DNA of 13,844 bases from Ruminococcaceae bacterium UBA6413 (GTDB lineage Bacteria; Bacillota; Clostridia; Oscillospirales; Ruminococcaceae), in the NCBI GenBank assembly GCA_002437415.1, contig DJPL01000006.1:1-13844 (forward strand). Reading direction: 5' to 3'. How positions within the stretch are numbered: the first letter of the stretch is position 1; each line of letters opens with the position of its first letter. The notes under the pieces are model-generated. The model was not told where the DNA came from, searched no databases, and saw nothing but the letters and a program-made list of their open reading frames with translations. The position numbers and the translations under genes were made by a program. Shown here piece after piece: positions 6,503-11,787 of the stretch.

Positions 6503-7294
6503 TTATATAATTATGTATTTTCCCTGTGTTACGACAGGTGCAACATCAAGTGTATAGTCAACTCCGCATTTCATACCGCTACTGCCAAGCTTCAGTTCAA
6601 CTGCGTCATATGCGATTTTCGGAGTATTGTTTTCCTGACTTAAGTGACCGAGTATCAACCGCCGTGTGCCTCTTTCGACAAGCTCGGTACAAAACTCGGC
6701 GGAATTGAGGTTTGATAAATGTCCGCTGCTTCCCGATATCCTCGCCTTGAGATACGGCGGATATTTCGGATTTACCGAAAGAAGCTTCGGGTCGTAATTT
6801 GCTTCTATGTATGCCGTGTCACAGCCGAGAAGATTTTCTCTGACCTCCTCCGTGACATAACCGAGGTCGGTACAGCAAGCAACCTTATGATCCTTGAACT
6901 CGATCGTAAATCCCACACTCTCAGCCGCGTCATGCGGTGTATGGAAAAAATCTATATCCATATCAACAGGCACACTCTTTATTTCCGACAAAGAATGTAT
7001 GATCGCACCGGGTGCAACAAGATTATCCTCAAACAGCTTTCTTGTTGTGCCGTCAGACGCGTATACAGGAAGCGATGTACGCTTTGTAATTTGTCCGAGT
7101 GCCTTTGTATGGTCGATGTGCTCGTGAGTTACCAATACAGCCTTCACCGCTTCAAACGGAATACCGCACAGTGCAAGGCCGTCCTTCAGCGCCTTGAAGC
7201 TGCAACCCGCATCTACAAGAACGCCCGAAGAAGTATCACCTATAAATATGCTGTTGCCCTTACTCGACGAGCATACAGGTACCACCTTTGCCAT
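6503..7294 (-). CDS. walJ: MBL-fold metallohydrolase, WalJ/YycJ family
   Basis: This is a metallo-beta-lactamase-fold protein of 263 residues, the usual length of WalJ (YycJ). Family members are known as cytoplasmic nucleases or hydrolases linked to the WalRK cell-wall regulon and to DNA repair. Metal-site motifs are all present: THEHIDH (56-62, the H-x-H-x-D-H signature), TPHDA (119-123), TDLGY (142-146), EANYD (164-168), SGHLSN (190-195) and LGHLSQENN (215-223). The N-terminal SSSKGNS (9-15) matches the SSGN start of the family. The ATG shares its A with the murA stop (TGATG at 7296-7292) and has AAAGG 7 nt upstream inside murA, so translation is coupled. Unlike many Firmicutes it is not next to walRK here. 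The catalytic reaction is not certain from sequence. Confidence 0.85.
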   Translation of the reverse strand: MAKVVPVCSSSKGNSIFIGDTSSGVLVDAGCSFKALKDGLALCGIPFEAVKAVLVTHEHIDHTKALGQITKRTSLPVYASDGTTRKLFEDNLVAPGAIIHSLSEIKSVPVDMDIDFFHTPHDAAESVGFTIEFKDHKVACCTDLGYVTEEVRENLLGCDTAYIEANYDPKLLSVNPKYPPYLKARISGSSGHLSNLNSAEFCTELVERGTRRLILGHLSQENNTPKIAYDAVELKLGSSGMKCGVDYTLDVAPVVTQGKYIII

Positions 7295-8586
7295 CAGAGC
7301 GCCTTTCTCATCTTCTCGTCATCGGGATAGTAGCGCTTTACTATATCCGCGCCGAGCTCTCTGAGCTTTATCTCCATATTTTCATATCCGCGCTCGATAT
7401 GGTGTATATCCTCGATCTCGGTCGTTCCCTGTGCCGCAAGACCCGCGATTATAAGCGCCGCACCGGCTCTTAAGTCGCTTGCCTTTACAGGAGCACCTGT
7501 AAGATGATCAACGCCTCTTACTACCGCTACTCTGCTGTCAACGGTGATATCCGCGCCCATTCTGCGCAATTCATCTACATACTTGAAGCGTGTGTCGAAT
7601 ATGCTCTCAGTCACCATACTCGTGCCGTTTGCCATAGCAAGCAGGGTTGTCATCTGCGGCTGCATATCGGTCGGGAAACCGGGGTGAGGTGAGGTCTTTA
7701 TATCGGTGCCCTCATAATGAGGTCTGCCGACAACTCTTACATTATCGGTTTCATCTTCAACTTCAACATACACGCCTATCTTGCGGAGCTTTGCCGTGAT
7801 AGGTTCAAGGTGCTTCGGAATAACATTTTTAAGTGTGATGTCACCGCAGGTCGCCGCCGCGGCTACCATAAATGTTCCCGCCTCTATCTGGTCGGGGATA
7901 ACGGAATACTCAGTTCCGTGGAGCTTAGAAACACCCTTTACCTTGATAACGTCCGTACCTGCGCCCATTATATCGGCGCCCATTGAGTTAAGGAAGTTTG
8001 CAAGGTCAACTATGTGCGGTTCTTTTGCCGCATTCTCAATAATAGTCAGTCCCTCAGCCTGAGCGCAGGCAAGGAGCGCGTTTATTGTGCCGCCGACTGT
8101 TACCTTATCAAAATATATCTGAGTGCCTATCAGCTTGTCCGCGGACAGGTCAACTATTCCGTGCTTGATATCAGCCTTTGCTCCAAGTGCCTCAAAGCAC
8201 TTGATATGCTGATCTATAGGTCTGCTACCGAGGTCACAGCCACCGGGGAGCGGAACACTCGCTTTTTTAAATCTTCCGAGCAGTGCACCGAGGAAATAGC
8301 TGCTTCCTCTTGTTGAACGCGCAAGCTCATACGGCACTGTGCCGTCGCATATTCTCGAGGTATCGACCTCGAGCTTTGATTTGCTGAGTCTTTTTATATC
8401 CGCACCCATGCTCGAAAGTATCTCAAGTGCCACCTCTACGTCACTGATTGACGGTACGTTTTCAAGAATGCACTTGTCTGCCGCAAGTATCGCCGCGGGA
8501 ATTATAGCGACAGCCGCATTTTTAGCGCCGCTTATCTGCACTTCGCCTTTGAGCGGAGTGCCGCCGTTTATAATAAACTTTTCCAA
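7294..8586 (-). CDS. murA: UDP-N-acetylglucosamine 1-carboxyvinyltransferase MurA
   Basis: It catalyses the first committed step of peptidoglycan synthesis, moving enolpyruvate from PEP to UDP-GlcNAc in the cytoplasm. The 430 residues are normal length. Visible motifs are SGAKNA with Lys22 (19-24), YFLGALLGRF (97-106), the active-site loop LPGGCDLGSRPIDQH (113-127) whose Cys117 is the cysteine alkylated by fosfomycin in MurA enzymes, EAGTFM in the middle, and FPTDMQPQ holding the catalytic-base Asp. The usual M-R-A before the YF segment is R-G-S. The start codon is TTG (8586-8584): GAGGAAG lies 8 nt upstream, the conserved MEKFIINGG start follows at once, and an in-frame TGA two codons upstream excludes an earlier start. 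It heads a probable operon with walJ, which overlaps it by one base. Confidence 0.96.
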   Translation of the reverse strand: MEKFIINGGTPLKGEVQISGAKNAAVAIIPAAILAADKCILENVPSISDVEVALEILSSMGADIKRLSKSKLEVDTSRICDGTVPYELARSTRGSSYFLGALLGRFKKASVPLPGGCDLGSRPIDQHIKCFEALGAKADIKHGIVDLSADKLIGTQIYFDKVTVGGTINALLACAQAEGLTIIENAAKEPHIVDLANFLNSMGADIMGAGTDVIKVKGVSKLHGTEYSVIPDQIEAGTFMVAAAATCGDITLKNVIPKHLEPITAKLRKIGVYVEVEDETDNVRVVGRPHYEGTDIKTSPHPGFPTDMQPQMTTLLAMANGTSMVTESIFDTRFKYVDELRRMGADITVDSRVAVVRGVDHLTGAPVKASDLRAGAALIIAGLAAQGTTEIEDIHHIERGYENMEIKLRELGADIVKRYYPDDEKMRKAL

Positions 8587-8853
8587 AAGTCACACTTCCT
8601 CAATTCAATAAATATATGTAAAGAAATTATAGAATGCCGTGAAACGGCTTGATATCTCATTTGGATACTGCATAACGATATGTTCGGGGAGCATACCGAC
8701 ACAGCATAGATTTATTATATCATATCTGCGGAGAAAATAAAAGTATTTTTTTACCTCACAATATTTTTCGTCGAATTACACTATATATACTTGGTGATGA
8801 GCGATTTTTTTATACATATAGTCAGTTGTGGGCAACTGATGTTTCATACAGTT
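8587..8853 (-). other. 267-bp non-coding region: murA leader and end of the neighbouring gene
   Basis: No gene is seen in any frame. It is AT-rich with runs of A and T. From the upstream side on the minus strand it holds a 7-bp perfect hairpin (TCAGTTG, 4-nt loop, CAACTGA; 8822-8839) just after the 319-residue gene's stop but without a T-run, then AT-rich sequence with a weak 11-bp inverted repeat around 8781-8821, then the murA promoter (8714-8722). A leader of about 120 nt follows, with a small GCCGT-TTC-ACGGC hairpin at 8636-8648. I recognise no riboswitch or small RNA. Confidence 0.5.
8714..8722 (-). promoter_or_regulatory. Extended -10 promoter of the murA operon
   Basis: On the minus strand TGATATAAT (8722-8714) is a perfect extended -10 element (TG-N-TATAAT). 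The -35 position (TTTTAT) is poor, as is usual for extended -10 promoters. The start would be near 8707, about 120 nt before murA. Confidence 0.65.
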
Positions 8854-9813
8854 TCAGTTTTTCTTATCCGCCGATTTATTGTAAAGCTGTGTGCAGAACT
8901 CGTCTATCACTTCTTCAAGCTCCTGTGCCGTTACTGCGTCGACCATCATACTGCGGAGCTTCTTATACAAAAGATCGCCGTTTTGTGCGGAATTGTCGGG
9001 CGGACGTACATATGATGTATGTGTTGTGCGCTCGTTAGGTTGCAGTGGTATCGTTCTGTCAACATTTTTCACATAATGCGGCGAGATCTGACCGAAGCGC
9101 AGATCGTCAAGAGCGCTCCTTGCTCTTCTGCCGTATATCATAGCGTAAAGACAGCCGCATTTATACAGTGCCATGATCATCTGAGGTGACGGCGCAACAC
9201 CGAAAAGAGTTGCAAGCGAGATCGTGTAGTCCTGAAGCTCGGCAAACCTGTCATAATCACCGAAACGCATTGTAATGCTGTCACTTTTTGCGATAACAGC
9301 CGCTACCGCCTCGTTTACGGCGTTTGTATACCTGTTTGTGGGGCAGATATCGACAGGGCGGTAATATTTATTGCGGTACTCGCGTACAAGCTGTGCCATT
9401 TCCTGCGGCGACTCGCGGAAGTCGTCCACAAAGCGTATCATTGCCACCTTATCAAGGTCGAAGTTTTTTTCAAACATCTCCGTCGCGCGGATAAGATCGC
9501 CGCCGTGGAGCGACAATTCGGATATCACGGGTCTTTCTATCTGAGGTATAAATTCTGTAAGATTGGCGGGTACTGTGACATACGCAAAGTTGAACGAATT
9601 TATATAAAGCAGATCCCTTACCGAGGTCATACGCAGTATAACCTTGGACATATCGCCCGCAGGCGGGAGCATAAGAAAAGTATCGGTGGTCATTTCGGTA
9701 TATGCAACTCCGAACTCTGCGAGCCCGTCCTTATAAGCGGCTATGAGCTCCGGCTTTACATCATCGGTAAACGATGAGTCACAAAGACTGTTATCAATAA
9801 TAGATACTTTCAT
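8854..9813 (-). CDS. Uncharacterised protein, possible degenerate DRE-TIM (HMGL-like) barrel
   Basis: I do not recognise this 319-residue soluble protein with certainty. It starts MKVSIIDNSLCDSSF, which resembles the D-T-T-L-R-D-G opening of HMGL-like (isopropylmalate/homocitrate synthase) barrels, but the catalytic Arg is Cys11. Residues 153-200 (VDICPTNRYTNAVNEAVAAV, then a Ser-Asp-Ser-Ile-Thr strand and RFGDYDRF) fall where those enzymes have H-N-D, the A-x-A-N helix and the G-x-G-E-R loop; metal-binding residues are not retained. The C-terminus (203-319) is mostly helical with a charged tail. No signal peptide or membrane segment is seen. The ATG at 9813-9811 is chosen because GGAAAGGG lies 7 nt upstream; an ATG 14 codons earlier has no ribosome binding site. 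It is transcribed divergently from sufCB, sharing a 136-bp control region, which may hint at a linked role. HMGL kinship is inference at low confidence. Confidence 0.75.
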   Translation of the reverse strand: MKVSIIDNSLCDSSFTDDVKPELIAAYKDGLAEFGVAYTEMTTDTFLMLPPAGDMSKVILRMTSVRDLLYINSFNFAYVTVPANLTEFIPQIERPVISELSLHGGDLIRATEMFEKNFDLDKVAMIRFVDDFRESPQEMAQLVREYRNKYYRPVDICPTNRYTNAVNEAVAAVIAKSDSITMRFGDYDRFAELQDYTISLATLFGVAPSPQMIMALYKCGCLYAMIYGRRARSALDDLRFGQISPHYVKNVDRTIPLQPNERTTHTSYVRPPDNSAQNGDLLYKKLRSMMVDAVTAQELEEVIDEFCTQLYNKSADKKN

Positions 9814-9845
9814 ACTGTCACCCTTTCCGAATTTATCATCATAAT

Positions 9846-9874
9846 ATTTTATCATAAAGCAGGGAAAAATTCAA
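9846..9874 (-). promoter_or_regulatory. Promoter of the 319-residue protein gene
   Basis: On the minus strand TTGAAT (9874-9869) and TAAAAT (9851-9846) are spaced by exactly 17 bp. The start would fall near 9839, about 26 nt before the ATG. It is back to back with the sufC promoter. Confidence 0.7.
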
Positions 9875-9889
9875 TAGTAACGACAGCTC

Positions 9890-9921
9890 TTGACATAATA
9901 ACGTTAATATGGTACGATAAT
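9890..9921 (+). promoter_or_regulatory. Promoter of sufC-sufB
   Basis: A perfect -35 box TTGACA (9890-9895) is followed after 17 bp by TACGAT (9913-9918, 4 of 6); GATAAT (9916-9921, 5 of 6) is an alternative at 20 bp. Either gives a start about 25 nt before the TTG start codon. The weak or badly spaced -10 suggests an activated or regulated promoter. Confidence 0.65.
9894..9911 (+). promoter_or_regulatory. Candidate operator: 18-bp dyad inside the sufC promoter spacer
   Basis: CATAATAACGTTAATATG is symmetric at 8 of 9 base pairs, with a perfect TAACGTTA core; only 9898/9907 break the symmetry. It overlaps the end of the -35 box and fills the spacer, a classic place for a repressor. It differs from the dyad in front of iscS, so a different regulator is suggested. 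Confidence 0.45.
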
Positions 9922-9949
9922 ATGATAAAAGATGAAAGGGGCATTAACT

Positions 9950-10675
9950 TTGCTGGAATTTCAGGACGTAAAATGGCAGCTCCAAAACGGAGAGCCTATT
10001 ATAAAAGGTATCAGCTGTAAGCTCGACAGCAGGCTTACGGTAATAACAGGACCTAACGGCGGCGGAAAGACCTCGCTTGCAAAGCTGATCGCGGGTGTCG
10101 AAAAGCCGACCTCAGGCAGGATCGTACTTGACGGTACGGATATCACCGATATGGATATCACAGGCAGGGCAAAGCTCGGTGTAGCTTATGCGTTTCAACA
10201 ACCTGTACGCTTCAAGGGACTTACCGTAAGGGATCTTCTGGAGCTTGCGGCAGGAAACAAGCTCGGTCATAATGAGCTGTGCGGGCTTCTGGGCAAGGTC
10301 GGACTTTGTGCGGAGGAATACATTGACAGAGAGATGAGCAGTGCTTTATCGGGCGGCGAAGCAAAGCGTATCGAGATAGCTACAGTTCTTGCAAGAAACG
10401 CAAAGCTTTCCGTATTTGATGAGCCGGAGGCGGGCATTGACCTGTGGAGCTTTGCAAGACTTGTCGAAACGTTTGAAGAGATAAGAAACGGCACGACAGG
10501 CTCGCTTATTATAATATCGCATCAGGAGCGCATTCTTTCGATAGCCGATGAGATAGTTGTAGTGGCGGACGGTGCAGTGCGCACCGCAGGACCGAGAGAA
10601 GAGATACTCCCGAAGCTTCTCGGCGGCGAATACGCGTGCAGATGTCCCCAGAGAAACGGAGGCGGTTGTCAGTGA
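9950..10675 (+). CDS. sufC: SufC-like ABC ATPase of a minimal SUF (SMS-type) Fe-S assembly system
   Basis: This soluble ATPase is expected to drive conformational changes in the partner SufB scaffold during Fe-S cluster assembly. From the chosen start it has 241 residues: Walker A GPNGGGKTS (34-42), Q-loop FQQPV (82-86), signature LSGGEAKRIEIA (133-144), Walker B LSVFDEPEAGID (153-164) and switch His191 in ISHQ. The SufC-like traits are the short length, lack of membrane partners and linkage to sufB. The C-terminus is odd: it ends C-R-C-P-Q-R-N-G-G-G-C-Q, adding Cys230, Cys232 and Cys240. TTG at 9950-9952 is preferred because AAAGGGG (9935-9941) lies 8 nt upstream and the protein then starts MLEFQDV as SufC proteins do; the ATG at 9932 overlaps that ribosome binding site. 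The stop overlaps the sufB start. Confidence 0.9.
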   Translation: MLEFQDVKWQLQNGEPIIKGISCKLDSRLTVITGPNGGGKTSLAKLIAGVEKPTSGRIVLDGTDITDMDITGRAKLGVAYAFQQPVRFKGLTVRDLLELAAGNKLGHNELCGLLGKVGLCAEEYIDREMSSALSGGEAKRIEIATVLARNAKLSVFDEPEAGIDLWSFARLVETFEEIRNGTTGSLIIISHQERILSIADEIVVVADGAVRTAGPREEILPKLLGGEYACRCPQRNGGGCQ

Positions 10676-11619
10676 GCAATATAATGGACGTAAATTTCAA
10701 CGGCACAACAGCCGAAATGCTTAAGATCATTTCCGATTACGATGAAGTTACAGGCTTCAACGGCGCATACAATATCCGCGAGGACAGCAAGTGCGCCGGA
10801 AGAAAATCATCGGAGAATATAACCATAGAGTCAAAGGACGACAAGCCCGGTATAAATATCCGCGTAAAGCCGTTTACGGTCGGCGAAACGGTTTATATCC
10901 CCGCCTGCGTTACCCACAGTGATGTTGACGACCTTGTATACAACGACTTCTATATCGGCGAGGGTGCAGACGTTGTTATCGTGGCAGGTTGCGGCGTACA
11001 CAATGACGGCGAGGAGCAGGCGCGACACAACGGCATACACCGCTTCTTCCTCGAAAAGGGCTCAAAGGTGCTTTACAAGGAAAAGCATATCGGTACCGGT
11101 AAGGGCAAGGGACTGAGAAAAATCGACCCTGTGACCGACTGTGTTCTCGGCGAGGACTCATATCTCGAAATGGATACCATACAGCTCCGTGGTGTTGACA
11201 GTACGACAAGAAGCACCTCTGCGGTGCTTGGCAAGGGCGCGAAGATAGTTGTCCGCGAGCGTATAATGACTGACGGTGATGAAGAAGCGGTAACCAAGTT
11301 CCACGTTGAGCTTAACGGTGAGGACAGCGGCGCGGATCTCGTTTCGCGCTCGGTCGCAAGAGGAAATTCGCATCAGGCGTTCTACTCGGTAGTAGAGGGC
11401 AACAACCGCTGTACGGGTCATTCGGCGTGTGATGCGATAATCGCCGACAACGGCAAGGTCGACGCACAGCCCGCCCTCAACGCCGCAAATGTTGATGCTC
11501 AGCTTATCCATGAGGCGGCGATCGGTAAGATCGCAGGCGAACAGATCCTGAAGCTGTGTTCTCTCGGACTTACAAGAGAAGAAGCCGAAGAGAAGATAAT
11601 AGAGGGATTTCTTAAGTAA
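10672..11619 (+). CDS. sufB: SufB/SufD family Fe-S cluster assembly scaffold (SmsB-like)
   Basis: This is the scaffold partner of SufC. At 315 residues it is much shorter than SufB of full SUF systems (near 470-500), as in the two-gene SMS type. The core is a right-handed beta-helix of repeating strands (about 60-255). Cys253 in HSACDAII aligns with the essential sulfur-accepting cysteine of SufB (C-D-S-L-L), and QLIHEAAIGKIAGEQ (277-291) holds the conserved His280-Glu281 pair. The C-terminal helices read LCSLGLTREEAEEKIIEGF. The GTG at 10672 is the start: GGAGG (10658-10662) is 9 nt upstream, and GTGA overlaps the sufC stop by 4 nt, implying coupled synthesis. An ATG at 10636 lies inside sufC without a ribosome binding site. 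No sufD, sufS, sufU or sufA is nearby; sulfur could come from IscS encoded in this window. Databases may name it SufD. Confidence 0.92.
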   Translation: MSNIMDVNFNGTTAEMLKIISDYDEVTGFNGAYNIREDSKCAGRKSSENITIESKDDKPGINIRVKPFTVGETVYIPACVTHSDVDDLVYNDFYIGEGADVVIVAGCGVHNDGEEQARHNGIHRFFLEKGSKVLYKEKHIGTGKGKGLRKIDPVTDCVLGEDSYLEMDTIQLRGVDSTTRSTSAVLGKGAKIVVRERIMTDGDEEAVTKFHVELNGEDSGADLVSRSVARGNSHQAFYSVVEGNNRCTGHSACDAIIADNGKVDAQPALNAANVDAQLIHEAAIGKIAGEQILKLCSLGLTREEAEEKIIEGFLK

Positions 11620-11638
11620 AGAAGTATAATATAGCAGT

Positions 11639-11668
11639 AAAAGGGGTTGTGTGACAGCCCCTTTTTTA
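11639..11668 (+). terminator. Rho-independent terminator of sufCB
   Basis: AAAAGGGGTTGT (11639-11650) pairs with ACAGCCCCTTTT (11654-11665) with one U-G pair and a 3-nt loop, running into six T (11662-11667). It lies 19 nt past the sufB stop. Confidence 0.92.
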
Positions 11669-11724
11669 TATTTTATTTTCCGGGCAGGATTCAGCGCAAA
11701 ATATTACAAAGCGGAAGCGAACGT

Positions 11725-11763
11725 AAAAATCGGGCATCGATTTTCACACCGATGCCCGATTTT
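11725..11763 (-). terminator. Terminator of the leucine-rich-repeat protein gene, probably bidirectional
   Basis: AAAATCGGGCATCG (11726-11739) and CGATGCCCGATTTT (11750-11763) form a perfect 14-bp stem with a 10-nt loop. On the minus strand it ends in five T and lies 24 nt past the stop at 11788; on the plus strand four T also follow, giving a back-up for sufCB. Confidence 0.88.
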
Positions 11764-11787
11764 ATTATTAACTTTTTCTAAAAGCCG

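Noticed and set aside
6719..7330. 203-codon open frame on the plus strand across walJ
   Set aside because: Antisense to WalJ with all metal-site motifs intact on the other strand.
8626..8631. Second TATAAT on the minus strand near murA as an extra promoter
   Set aside because: The -35 position matches only two of six bases and a hairpin lies in the spacer; the extended -10 at 8714-8722 is better.
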